NCBI RefSeq assembly: GCF_000215105.1
Contig: NC_015588.1
Location: forward strand, 1,612,001-1,676,000
Reading direction: 5' to 3'
From: Isoptericola variabilis 225
GTDB lineage: Bacteria > Actinomycetota > Actinomycetes > Actinomycetales > Cellulomonadaceae
DNA: 64,000 bases
In this document: piece after piece, positions 42,055-50,678 of the stretch
How the letters are laid out: each line of letters opens with the position of its first letter
Numbering within the stretch: position 1 is the stretch's first letter
Program-made: the position numbers and the translations under genes
The notes under the pieces: model-generated
Told to the model about the DNA's origin: nothing
Seen by the model: only the letters and a program-made list of their open reading frames with translations
Database searches by the model: none

Positions 42055-43449
42055 TCAGCCGAACATGTCGCCGATGTCGCCCAGGTCCTCGAGGATGCCG
42101 CCGAGCACCATCCCGCCCAGCACCGCGCCGAGCGCGCCCGAGCCTCCGCCGCGCGGCCCGCGGGGGTCGCCCCACGTGCCGCCCGGGTAGCGCTGGCCCG
42201 CGCGGGCGATGTCGCGGCGCGCGGTCGTGGCGGCCTCCGCGGCGAGCGTCGCGGCGCGCCGGGCGGTGGCCAGGGCGCGCTCCGGGTCCTGCTCGCCGCG
42301 CGCCCGGGCGAGCTCGCCCTCCGCCTCAGCGAGACGCGTGCGGGCGTCGGGCCCGACCGGCGCCCGGTAGTCGTCGACGACGCTGCGCGCCGTGGCGATC
42401 TGCCGCTCGGCGTCGTCGAGCGCGGGGCCGAGCTGGGCGCGGGCGTGCCGCTCGCGCTGGACGCGCTCGAGCTGGTCGGCGACCGCGTCGTCGAGGGCCG
42501 TGTTCGCCCGGCGCACGCGCGTCAGCGAAGCCACGGGGTCGGCCCGCTCGCCCGGCCGGGGCAGGTCGGCCAGCGCCTCCTCGAGCGCGGCGACGGCCGC
42601 GTCGACGGCGCCTGCCCGCTGGTGCGCGGGCAGCGCCCGCGCGGTCGCGAGCTCGGCGCGCGACTCGGCGATCATCGCCCCGAGCGCCGACTCGGCCCGC
42701 AGCGCCTCGACCTCGAACTCCTCGACCGCGCGCAGCAGCCCGTCAGCGCGGCGCACCGTGTCGGCCGCGGCGCGTGCGGCGCCGTCGGCCTCCGCGACCC
42801 GCTGCTCGCCCAGCCGGGCGGTCGCCAGGTCGGCGCTGCGGCCCGCGAACTCGAGCAGCCGCTCGGCCTGGGTCGGGTTGTCGGCGACGGGCAGCAGGGC
42901 CTCGTCGGTGTAGCGCTCGGCGAGCCGCCCGAGGGTCGCGCGCGCCTTGGCGACGTCGCCGCGCACCCGCTCGAGCTCGCGGCGCACGTGCTCGACGGCC
43001 GACGGCGCGCGCCGCACGTCCGCGCGGCGGGCGGCCACGGCCCGCACCTGCTCGGCGACCGCCTCGTCGGCGGCGCGGCACAGCGCGACGATCCGCGCGA
43101 ACCAGTCGCGGCGCTGCTCGTCGGTGTCGGGCACGTGGTCGTGCAGCAGCTGGTGCAGGTGGAACGCCTCGCGCAGGCGCTCGCGCGCCTCGCGCACGGC
43201 GGCCGACAGGCCGGCGGCCTCGGCCTCGCCGAGCTCGGCCACCGCGAAGTCGAGCTCGTCGCCCGCGAGGCGCACGCGCTCGTCGGTGCGCACGAGCGCG
43301 GTGCCGGCCTCCTGCTCGAGGCGTTCGAGCGCGGCGGCGGCCTCGCGGTCGCGGGTGCGCCGCCGCGACCGCCCCCATCCGAACGCGCCCGCGGTGCCTC
43401 CGGCGACGACGAGGGCGGCGACGACGCCGCCGAGGAGTGCAGGGTCCAT
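42055..43449 (-). CDS. membrane-anchored coiled-coil protein
   Basis: A 464-residue protein: one N-terminal hydrophobic helix (LLGGVVAALVVAGGTAGAFGW), a basic stop (RSRRRTRDR), about 380 residues of Ala/Arg/Glu-rich heptad-like helix, and a Gly-rich hydrophobic tail (GALGAVLGGMVLGGILEDLG). It looks like the C-terminal coiled-coil part of actinobacterial TPM-domain proteins but has no TPM domain. TACGAT (43456-43461, minus strand) ends 6 bases before the ATG. Role unknown. Confidence 0.75.
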   Translation of the reverse strand: MDPALLGGVVAALVVAGGTAGAFGWGRSRRRTRDREAAAALERLEQEAGTALVRTDERVRLAGDELDFAVAELGEAEAAGLSAAVREARERLREAFHLHQLLHDHVPDTDEQRRDWFARIVALCRAADEAVAEQVRAVAARRADVRRAPSAVEHVRRELERVRGDVAKARATLGRLAERYTDEALLPVADNPTQAERLLEFAGRSADLATARLGEQRVAEADGAARAAADTVRRADGLLRAVEEFEVEALRAESALGAMIAESRAELATARALPAHQRAGAVDAAVAALEEALADLPRPGERADPVASLTRVRRANTALDDAVADQLERVQRERHARAQLGPALDDAERQIATARSVVDDYRAPVGPDARTRLAEAEGELARARGEQDPERALATARRAATLAAEAATTARRDIARAGQRYPGGTWGDPRGPRGGGSGALGAVLGGMVLGGILEDLGDIGDMFG

Positions 43450-43464
43450 GCTGCGATCGTAGGG

Positions 43465-44551
43465 CTAGCGGGCGAGGCGTTCGACGACCGCCCCGTACAG
43501 GCCCGGCCAGGCGCGCGCGACCGGGACGACGGCGCCGCGCGCGGGGCTGCGCGCCCACGCGAGCAGCCCGGCGGTCAGGAGCCGGTAGTCGCGCGTGACC
43601 CGCCACCACGCGCGCTCGTACGCCGCGGCGTCGTCGAGGTGGCGCACGACGGCCGCCGCCTGCGCGAGGCCGACCCGCACGCCCTCGCCCGTGAGCGCGT
43701 CGACGTACCCCGACGCGTCGCCCACGAGCCGCACCCGGCCCGCCGTGCGGCGTCGCGACCGCCGCCGCAGCGGCCCGGCGCCGTGCACGGGCCCGGCGGG
43801 CGGCGCGCCGGCGAGGCGCTCGCCGAGCTCGGGGAACGTCGCGGCGAGCGCGGCGTCGAAGTACGAATACAAGCTGATACTTCCGCACCCAAAACCCCCC
43901 CCCGACGACGTCGTCCGCCACGGGCGTCACGTACGCCTCGGCGTGCGCCGCCCAGTGCACCTCGACGAGGTCGGTCCACGGCGCGACGCGGTAGTGGCGG
44001 CGCAGCCCGTACCGCGCCGCGTCGCGCGCGACGGTCCGGCCGCGGGGCGCGGGGGCCTCGAGCCCGGCGAGCCGGCGCACCCCCGAGCCGAGGCCGTCGC
44101 AGCCGAGCAGCCAGCGGGCGCGGACGCGCTCGGCCGCGCCGTCGTGCGGGTCCAGCCACGCCTCGACGCCCGCGGCGTCCTGCCGCAGGGCACGCAGGCC
44201 CGCGTGCACCAGGTGCGCCCCGGCGTCGAGCGCCACCGCGCGCAGGTCGGCGTGCAGCACCGTGCGGCGCACGCCGCGGCCCGGCCCGCGGGCGAACAGG
44301 TGGTCGGCGCCGGCGCCGCCCGCGCGGTAGGAGATGCCCGCCAGCGGGTGCCCGGCCGGGTCGGCGCCGAGCGCGCGCACCGCGCGCAGGGCGCCGGGCA
44401 GCAGGCCCTCGCCGCACGCCTTGTCCAGCACGCCCGCGCGGCGGTCGGCCACGACGACGTCGAGCCCGGCGCGGCGCGCGTGCACCGCCGCGGCGAGGCC
44501 CACGGGCCCGCCGCCGACGACGAGGACGTCGGTGTCGGCCGCGCCGCTCAT
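43465..44551 (-). pseudogene. FAD-dependent oxidoreductase (SrsC / geranylgeranyl-reductase-like), disrupted
   Basis: The N-terminal part has the dinucleotide motif VLVVGGGPVGLAAAVHARRAG and GCDGLGSGVRR, up to TPVADDVVG. Homology resumes in another frame at FDAALAATFPELG and includes LVGDASGYVDALTGEG, the second FAD motif. Between them lies a 43-bp AT-rich segment (43861-43903) with a nine-C run that fits no reading frame of the protein. It is the third gene of the type III PKS operon and overlaps the methyltransferase gene by 4 bp. Its predicted role is hydroxylation or oxidation of the polyketide ring. Confidence 0.85.
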
Positions 44552-45069
44552 GCGCGGACGCGGGCCGCGGCCAGCGCCCGCTCCTCGACCGGCACCCGGA
44601 AGCCGAGCAGCAGGATCGCGTTGAGCACCGTGAACGCCGTCGCGGTGATCCAGCACGTGTGCACGAGCGGCAGCGCGACCCCCTCGAGCACGACGGCGAC
44701 GTAGTTCGGGTGGCGCCAGCGCGCGTACGGGCCGCGCACCACGAGCGGCAGCCCCGGCACGACGACGACGCGCGTGTTCCACCGGGGCCCGAGCGAGCGC
44801 ACGCACCACCAGCGCAGCGCCTGCGACGCGAGCACGACGACGAGCATGGGCCAGCCGAGCCACGGCAGGAACGGGCGGTCCGCCAGCCACGCCTCGGCGA
44901 CGCACGCCACGAGCAGCCCCGTGTGCAGCGCGACCATCGCCGGGTAGTGGCCGCGGCCGTGCTCGACGCCGCCGCGCGCGAACGCCCACCGCGCGTTGCG
45001 CGTCGAGACCACGAGCTCGGCCAGGCGCTCGAGCGCCGTCGCGGCGACGAGCGCGACGTACCAGACCAT
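44548..45069 (-). CDS. isoprenylcysteine carboxyl methyltransferase-family protein (SrsB-like)
   Basis: A 173-residue membrane methyltransferase with four to five helices. The C-terminal RGPYARWRHPNYVAVVLEG and the terminal PVEERAL match the SAM-binding part of ICMT-like enzymes. In the srs phenolic-lipid operon the ICMT-like SrsB O-methylates alkylresorcinols; position directly after the PKS gene suggests the same. GAGGAGG precedes the ATG. Confidence 0.88.
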   Translation of the reverse strand: MVWYVALVAATALERLAELVVSTRNARWAFARGGVEHGRGHYPAMVALHTGLLVACVAEAWLADRPFLPWLGWPMLVVVLASQALRWWCVRSLGPRWNTRVVVVPGLPLVVRGPYARWRHPNYVAVVLEGVALPLVHTCWITATAFTVLNAILLLGFRVPVEERALAAARVRA

Positions 45070-45090
45070 CTCGACCTCCTCGTCCCCGGC

Positions 45091-46203
45091 TCAGCAGCGG
45101 CCCTCGAGCCGCAGCAGCACGAGCTCGGTCGACACCCCCGGCCCGAACGCCATGAGCACCGCGGGGGAGCCGGGCGGGGCGTCGGTCGCCTCGAGCGTGC
45201 GCGCGAGCACGTGCAGCACCGACGCCGACGACAGGTTGCCGGCGTCGGCGAGGTGCTCGCGGCTGTGCCGCAGGTCCTCCTCGGCCAGGCCGAGCGCGTC
45301 GCGCACCGCGTCCAGGACGCGCGGCCCGCCCGCGTGCACCACCCACGTCGGCACGTCGGCCGGCGCCAGGCCGTGCTCGGCGAGCAGCCCCTTGACGTCG
45401 GCGAGCAGGTGGGAGCGCACGAGGTCCGGCAGCCGCGCCGACAGCACGATCGAGAACCCCGTGTCCCGCACGCGCCAGCCCAGGTCGTCCGCCGTGCCCG
45501 GGTACAGCTGCGAGCGCGTGTCCACCACCGACGCCGTCCGCCGCGGGGGAGCGACCGGCGGCCGCGCCAGCCGGTGCTCGTCCCCGACGAGCACCGCCGC
45601 GGCCCCGCCGTCGCCGAACAGGCCCGTGGCCACGAGGTTCGCCGTCGAGTCGTCCCGGTGCTGCAGCGTCAGCGAGCACAGCTCGACCGACAGCAGCAGC
45701 GCCACGTCGCGCGGCCGCCCCGCGAGCTGCTCGTGCACGCGCGCGAGACCCCCCGCCCCGCCCGCGCACCCCAGGCCGAACGACGGCGTGCGCCGCACGT
45801 CCGAGCGCAGCGGGAGCCGCCCGGCCACGAGCACGTCGAGCGACGGCGCCGCGACGCCGGTCACCGACGTCGTGAAGACCTGGTCGACGTCCGACGGCGC
45901 CAGCCCGGCCGCGTCGAGCGCCTCGCGCGCCGCACGCTCGGCCAGCCGGCTGCCGTGCTCGACGAACGCCGCGTTCGACGCCTCGAGCGAGCCCATCGAC
46001 CCGTACTCCTCGAGCGGCAGCGCCAGGTGCCGCCGCCGCACGCCCGCGTTGCGGTGCAGCCGGTGCAGCAGCGCCGCCCGTCCCGGGTCGTCGGTCACGA
46101 GCGGCGCGAGGGTCCGCGCGATCGTCTCCTGCGGCTGCGCGATCGTCTCCTGCGGCTGCGGGTGCGCGCCCAGCACGGGGGCGACGGCGACGATCCGGGA
46201 CAC
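45091..46203 (-). CDS. type III polyketide synthase (SrsA-like)
   Basis: A 370-residue chalcone-synthase-fold enzyme with the full triad: Cys146 in FGLGCAGGAGG, His290 in TWVVHAGGP and Asn323 in DAGNLSSAS, plus the C-terminal AFGPGVSTELVLL loop. It condenses malonyl units on an acyl starter; alkylresorcinols or alkylpyrones are likely products. A 21-bp tandem duplication gives QPQETIAQPQETIA at residues 16-29. GAGGAT (46210-46215, minus strand) ends 6 bases before the GTG. Divergent from the UbiA gene over 70 bp. Confidence 0.93.
   Translation of the reverse strand: MSRIVAVAPVLGAHPQPQETIAQPQETIARTLAPLVTDDPGRAALLHRLHRNAGVRRRHLALPLEEYGSMGSLEASNAAFVEHGSRLAERAAREALDAAGLAPSDVDQVFTTSVTGVAAPSLDVLVAGRLPLRSDVRRTPSFGLGCAGGAGGLARVHEQLAGRPRDVALLLSVELCSLTLQHRDDSTANLVATGLFGDGGAAAVLVGDEHRLARPPVAPPRRTASVVDTRSQLYPGTADDLGWRVRDTGFSIVLSARLPDLVRSHLLADVKGLLAEHGLAPADVPTWVVHAGGPRVLDAVRDALGLAEEDLRHSREHLADAGNLSSASVLHVLARTLEATDAPPGSPAVLMAFGPGVSTELVLLRLEGRC
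46116..46157. repeat. 21-bp exact tandem duplication inside the type III PKS gene
   Basis: Two adjacent copies of GCGCGATCGTCTCCTGCGGCT (46116-46136 and 46137-46157) add seven residues (QPQETIA) in frame near the N-terminus, outside the catalytic core. Confidence 0.95.
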
Positions 46204-46273
46204 CCTGGCATCCTCACACCGACTCCCCGGACTTGCGCGCGCAGCGCCGCCGGCGCCGGGCTAGCGTCGGTCC

Positions 46274-47164
46274 ATGGCCGGCCGCGACGCGCCTCCCCGC
46301 AGCCCCGGTGCCGGCGCGCGCCCCGTGGGCACGCTGCGCACCGTGCGCGGGCTCGTGCTCGCCAGCCACCCCGCACCCGCGGCCGTCGTCACCGCGCTGG
46401 CCGCCGCCATGGCCGCCGCGCTCGGGTCCGGCCCCGGGCGCACCGCGCTCGTGGCGCTCGCGGTCGGCACCGGGCAGCTGTCGGTCGGGTGGTCCAACGA
46501 CTGGATCGACGCCGCCCGCGACCGCGCCGTCGGCCGCGCCGACAAGCCCGTCGTCGCCGGCCTGCTCACCGCCGCCACGCTGCGCCGCGGGGCGCTCGCG
46601 GCCCTCGTGGTGTGCGCCGCCGCGTCGCTCGCGACGGGACTGCTCCCCGGGCCCGTGCACCTGGCCGCCGTGGCCGGCGCGTGGGCGTACAACGCGCGGC
46701 TCAAGTCCACCGCGTGGTCGTGGGCGCCGTACGCCGTGTCGTTCGCGCTGCTGCTCGTCTTCGTCGTGCTCGCCGCCCCCGGCGGGCGCGCGCCCGCGCC
46801 CTGGGCGGCGGCCGCCGCGGCGCTGCTCGGCGTCGGCGCGCACGTCGCCAACACGCTGCCCGACCTCGACGACGACGCCGCGACCTGCGTGCGGGGCCTG
46901 CCGCACCGGCTCGGGCGCCGCACAGCGGGCGTGCTCGCGCCCGCGGTGCTGCTCGCCGCCGTGGCGGTCGTCGTCGCCGGGCCCGCGGGCCCTCCCGGCC
47001 CCCTGGCGCTCGGCTGCGGGGCGCTCGCGGCAGGTCTCGCGGTCGCCGCCGGGGCGGTCGCCGCCGCCCGGCCGCGCAGCCGGGCACCGTTCGCGCTCGG
47101 TCTCGCCGTCGCCGTGGTGTGCGTGGTCGCGCTGGCGCTCGCGGTGCCCGACGTCGCGGTGTGA
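46274..47164 (+). CDS. UbiA-family prenyltransferase
   Basis: A 296-residue membrane protein with about eight helices. The first aspartate motif is NDWIDAARDRAVGR (N75, D79, D83); the second, DLDDDAATCVRGLPHRLG, lies in the later loop. UbiA enzymes attach prenyl chains to aromatic acceptors. TAGCGT (46262-46267) ends 6 bases before the ATG, almost back to back with the divergent type III PKS promoter, so co-expression and prenylation of the polyketide product are plausible. Confidence 0.9.
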   Translation: MAGRDAPPRSPGAGARPVGTLRTVRGLVLASHPAPAAVVTALAAAMAAALGSGPGRTALVALAVGTGQLSVGWSNDWIDAARDRAVGRADKPVVAGLLTAATLRRGALAALVVCAAASLATGLLPGPVHLAAVAGAWAYNARLKSTAWSWAPYAVSFALLLVFVVLAAPGGRAPAPWAAAAAALLGVGAHVANTLPDLDDDAATCVRGLPHRLGRRTAGVLAPAVLLAAVAVVVAGPAGPPGPLALGCGALAAGLAVAAGAVAAARPRSRAPFALGLAVAVVCVVALALAVPDVAV

Positions 47165-47191
47165 CGCCGGCGGCGTCGCGCGCGGCCGTCG

Positions 47192-47692
47192 TCAGCGCAC
47201 GAGCCGCACCTCGACGAGCCCGTGCAGGGCGGGGTCGACGTGGGTCGCCCCGTCGGGCTCGAAGCCGTTGCGCCCGTAGAACGCGCGGGCCTTCGGGTTG
47301 TCGCGCGCGACCCACAGCTGCGCGGGCGTGCCGGGCGCCACGACGGCGTCGAGCAGCACCTGCCCGGTGCCGGTGCCGTGGTGCGCCGCCAGCACGTAGA
47401 GGGCGTAGAGCTGGTGGTCGCGCACCGGCGGGTGCTCGCCCACGGTGGTGCTCGCGCCCGCGATCGCGAACCCGACGATCTCGCCGTCGCGCTCGGCGAC
47501 GGTCACGGGCACGCCGCCGTCGAGCCACCGTGCCCAGGTGGCGGCGCGGCGCTCGAGCGTGTCGGTGCGCCAGTGCTCGGCGGGCAGCAGGCCCGCGTAC
47601 GTCTCGACCCACGCGGTGCGGTGCACCCACGCCAGGCGTGCGGCGTCGGCGGGCCGTGCGGGCCGCAGGGCCGGCGGGACAGCGGCGGTCAT
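47192..47692 (-). CDS. GNAT-family N-acetyltransferase
   Basis: A 166-residue protein with [23 protein letters not shown] at the start, [23 protein letters not shown] as the acetyl-CoA-binding motif A, and [22 protein letters not shown] as motif B. The substrate is unknown. TACCCT (47699-47704, minus strand) ends 6 bases before the ATG. It converges with the UbiA gene. Confidence 0.9.
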   Translation of the reverse strand: MTAAVPPALRPARPADAARLAWVHRTAWVETYAGLLPAEHWRTDTLERRAATWARWLDGGVPVTVAERDGEIVGFAIAGASTTVGEHPPVRDHQLYALYVLAAHHGTGTGQVLLDAVVAPGTPAQLWVARDNPKARAFYGRNGFEPDGATHVDPALHGLVEVRLVR

Positions 47693-47728
47693 GGCCGGAG
47701 GGTACCCGGCGCGCTACCGTGTGCCCCA

Positions 47729-47807
47729 CGACACGGGGTGCGCCCGCCGGGCGCTGAGATCACACCCGTCGAACCTGACTCAGCTCGTACTGACGGAGGG
47801 AATGTCG
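47729..47807 (+). ncRNA. TPP riboswitch (THI element)
   Basis: The conserved core is complete: ACACGGGGTGC, the pyrimidine-sensing GCTGAGATCACACCC, GAACCTGA, and CTGACGGAGGGA near the 3' end. P1 is CGACA (47729-47733) with TGTCG (47803-47807). GGAGGG (47795-47800) is both part of the aptamer and the ribosome site of thiD, so TPP binding should block translation directly. Confidence 0.96.
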
Positions 47808-47810
47808 ACC

Positions 47811-48707
47811 ATGACGCTGCCCGCACCCGTACCGGTGTCCGTCCCGCTCCGGGCCCCGCGCGCCGTCCCGCGCGTCCTCGCGGTGGCCGGCTCCGACCCC
47901 AGCGGCGGGGCGGGGATCCAGGCCGACCTCAAGTCGATCGCCGCGCACGGCGGCTACGGCATGGCCGTGCTCACCGCGCTCACGGCGCAGAACACCCGCG
48001 GGGTGCGGGACGTGCACGTGCCGCCGCCGGGCTTCCTGCGCGCCCAGCTCGACGCGGTGAGCGACGACGTCGTGGTCGACGCCGTCAAGATCGGGATGCT
48101 CGGCGACGCGTGCGCGATCGCGGTGGTCGCCGACTGGCTCGCCGCCGCGCGGCGCGGCGACGCGCGGCCCGCGGTCGTGCTCGACCCGGTCATGGTCGCC
48201 ACCAGCGGCGACCGCCTGCTCGACCCCGACGACGAGCAGGCGGTCCGCGCCATGCTGCCCCTGGCCGACGTCGTCACCCCGAACCTGCCCGAGCTCGCCG
48301 TGCTCGCGGGCGCCGAGCCGGCGCCGACGTGGGCCGCGGCGCTCGAGCAGGCGCGCGCCCTCGCGGCCGAGCACGGGGTGCTCGTGGTGGTCAAGGGCGG
48401 GCACCTGGCGGCCCTCGACGCCCCCGCCGCCCGCGTGCCCGACGCGCTCGTCGGCCCGCGCGGCGTCCTGGTCGAGCTCGACGGCGAGCGGGTGGCCACG
48501 ACCACCACGCACGGCACCGGGTGCTCGCTGTCGAGCGCGCTGGCCACGTGCTTCGCCCGGCACCACGACTGGGAGCGTGCGCTGCGGGAGTCCAAGGAGT
48601 GGCTCACCGCCGCGATCCGCGCGGGCGCCGCGCTGGAGGTCGGGCAGGGCCACGGGCCCGTCGACCACCTCGTCGCGCTGCGCGGCACGGCGGCGACCGC
48701 GACCTGA
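47811..48707 (+). CDS. thiD: hydroxymethylpyrimidine/phosphomethylpyrimidine kinase
   Basis: A 298-residue ribokinase-fold enzyme making the pyrimidine half of thiamine. [34 protein letters not shown] and the catalytic [13 protein letters not shown] are present. The ATG at 47811 is preferred to ATG 47802 because GGAGGG is 10 bases from the former and only 1 from the latter. It is the only thiamine gene here; the TPP riboswitch precedes it. Confidence 0.95.
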   Translation: MTLPAPVPVSVPLRAPRAVPRVLAVAGSDPSGGAGIQADLKSIAAHGGYGMAVLTALTAQNTRGVRDVHVPPPGFLRAQLDAVSDDVVVDAVKIGMLGDACAIAVVADWLAAARRGDARPAVVLDPVMVATSGDRLLDPDDEQAVRAMLPLADVVTPNLPELAVLAGAEPAPTWAAALEQARALAAEHGVLVVVKGGHLAALDAPAARVPDALVGPRGVLVELDGERVATTTTHGTGCSLSSALATCFARHHDWERALRESKEWLTAAIRAGAALEVGQGHGPVDHLVALRGTAATAT

Positions 48708-48767
48708 ACCGGTGCACATGGCGCGCCTCGGGCAACGAGCGCCGCGTGCGGTGCGAGAATGAGGGTG

Positions 48768-50678
48768 ATGCCCGACACACCCAGCGACGGCTCGCGCCCC
48801 TCCGGTCCCGTCCCGTCACCCGCCGCGCCCGCCGGCTCGCACCTGTCGACGTTCGCCTCCGTGCGCCGCCTGTACCCCTACGTGCGGCCCGCGGTGCCGC
48901 GCCTGCTCGGCGGCTTCCTGTCCGCCCTCGGCGCGAGCCTCGCGGCGCTCGCCATCCCGCGCGTGCTGCAGGCCATGGTCGAGGGGCCCCTCACCGAGGG
49001 CGCCCGCACCCACGACGCCGGCGCGCTCGTCGGCCCGGTCCTGCTCGTCCTGGCCCTCGGCCTGCTCGAGGCCGGGCTCATCCTGCTGCGCCGCAACCTC
49101 GTCATGTACCCGGGCACGCGCGTCGAGGCGGAGATGCGGATGGCGCTGTTCCGCCACCTGCAGGACCTGCCCGTCGCGTTCCACGACCGCTGGCCCGGCG
49201 GGCAGCTGCTCAGCCGCATCATGGGCGACCTCGGCCTGCTGCGCCGCTGGCTCATCTTCGGCCTGCTGCAGCTCGTGGTCAGCGCGATCACGATCGTCGT
49301 CGGCGTCGGCATCCTGCTCGCCACGGCCGGCTGGCTCGGGCTGGTCTACCTCGCCGGCGCCGTCCCGGTGGCGATCATCGTGTTCCGGTTCTCGCGCCGC
49401 TACCGCGTCATCGCGCGGCTCTCGCAGGACCAGTCCGGCGACCTCGCCACCACCGTCGAGGAGTCCGTGCACGGCATCCGCGTCCTCAAGGCGTTCGGCC
49501 GCGGCCGGGACGCGCTCCAGACGTTCACCGGGCAGGCCGAGCAGCTGCGCCGCACCGAGATGCGCAAGGCCGGCAACCAGGCCACCGTGACGGCCGCGCT
49601 GCAGCTCATCCCCGAGCTGACCATCGCCGTGTGCCTCGTGCTCGGCGTCTGGCTCGCCGCGCAGGGCCAGGTCTCGGTCGGCTCGCTCGTCGCGTTCTTC
49701 ATGACGACCGCGGTCATCAACGGGCCCGTCGTCGACCTCGGCATGACGCTGTCGATGACGCTCAACGCCCGCACCGCCGTCGACCGCTTCTGCGAGGTCA
49801 TGGAGACCCCGAACCGGCTCGCCGACCCGGACGAGCCCGTCACGCCGCCCGCGCCGCGCGGCCACGTCGCCCTGCGCGGCGTCGCGTTCCGCCACGAGGA
49901 CGCCGCCACGCCCGTGCTGCGCGGCGTCGACCTCGAGCTGCCCGCCGGCACCACCACCGCGCTCGTCGGCCTCACCGGCTCGGGCAAGTCGACGCTCGCG
50001 ATGCTCGTGCCCCGCATCCTCGACGTCACCGCCGGCGCCGTCGAGATCGACGGCGCCGACGTGCGCCGCCTGCGGCGCGCCGACGTGCGCGCCCGCGTCG
50101 CCGTCGCGTTCGAGGACCCCACGCTGTTCTCCGCGTCCGTGCGCGACAACGTGCTGCTCGGCGTGCCCGACACCCTGCCGCCCGCCGAGCGCGAGGCACG
50201 CCTGCACGAGGCGCTCGACGTCGCCCAAGCCCGCTTCGCCTACGACCTGCCCGACGGCGTCGACACCCGCATCGGCGAGGAGGGCCTGTCCCTGTCCGGC
50301 GGGCAGCGCCAGCGGCTCGCCCTCGCCCGCGCCATCGCCGCGCGCCCGCCCGTGCTCGTGCTCGACGACCCGCTGTCCGCGCTCGACGTCGCGACCGAGG
50401 AGGCCGTCACCGCCCGGCTGCGCGACGTCCTCGCCGGCACCACGAGCCTCGTCATCGCCCACCGGCCCTCGACCGTGGCGCTCGCGGACCGCGTCGCCGT
50501 CCTGCAGGACGGCCGCATCACCGCCGTCGGCACGCACACCGAGCTGCTCGCGACCGACGCGCACTACCGGTACGTCATCTCGAGCCTCGAGGCCGACTGG
50601 GAGCGCGCCGAGCACGCCGACGGCGCCCGGCCCGACGAACCCGACGACCGCCCGAGCACGCAGGAGGCCGCCCTGTGA
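48768..50678 (+). CDS. ABC exporter half-transporter with degenerate nucleotide site
   Basis: A 636-residue fusion of a six-helix membrane domain (about 40-330) and an ATPase domain. Walker A is GLTGSGKS, the signature is [11 protein letters not shown], and the switch is AHRPST. The catalytic Glu after Walker B is Asp ([12 protein letters not shown]) and the Q-loop has Glu (VAFEDPTLF). These changes are typical of the degenerate partner of heterodimeric type IV exporters. GAGAAT (48755-48760) ends 7 bases before the ATG. It overlaps its partner gene by 4 bp. Confidence 0.94.
   Translation: MPDTPSDGSRPSGPVPSPAAPAGSHLSTFASVRRLYPYVRPAVPRLLGGFLSALGASLAALAIPRVLQAMVEGPLTEGARTHDAGALVGPVLLVLALGLLEAGLILLRRNLVMYPGTRVEAEMRMALFRHLQDLPVAFHDRWPGGQLLSRIMGDLGLLRRWLIFGLLQLVVSAITIVVGVGILLATAGWLGLVYLAGAVPVAIIVFRFSRRYRVIARLSQDQSGDLATTVEESVHGIRVLKAFGRGRDALQTFTGQAEQLRRTEMRKAGNQATVTAALQLIPELTIAVCLVLGVWLAAQGQVSVGSLVAFFMTTAVINGPVVDLGMTLSMTLNARTAVDRFCEVMETPNRLADPDEPVTPPAPRGHVALRGVAFRHEDAATPVLRGVDLELPAGTTTALVGLTGSGKSTLAMLVPRILDVTAGAVEIDGADVRRLRRADVRARVAVAFEDPTLFSASVRDNVLLGVPDTLPPAEREARLHEALDVAQARFAYDLPDGVDTRIGEEGLSLSGGQRQRLALARAIAARPPVLVLDDPLSALDVATEEAVTARLRDVLAGTTSLVIAHRPSTVALADRVAVLQDGRITAVGTHTELLATDAHYRYVISSLEADWERAEHADGARPDEPDDRPSTQEAAL

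Noticed and set aside
41818..47757. 1979-residue plus-strand open frame across the PKS cluster
   Set aside because: Antisense shadow of several minus-strand genes with recognisable domains.
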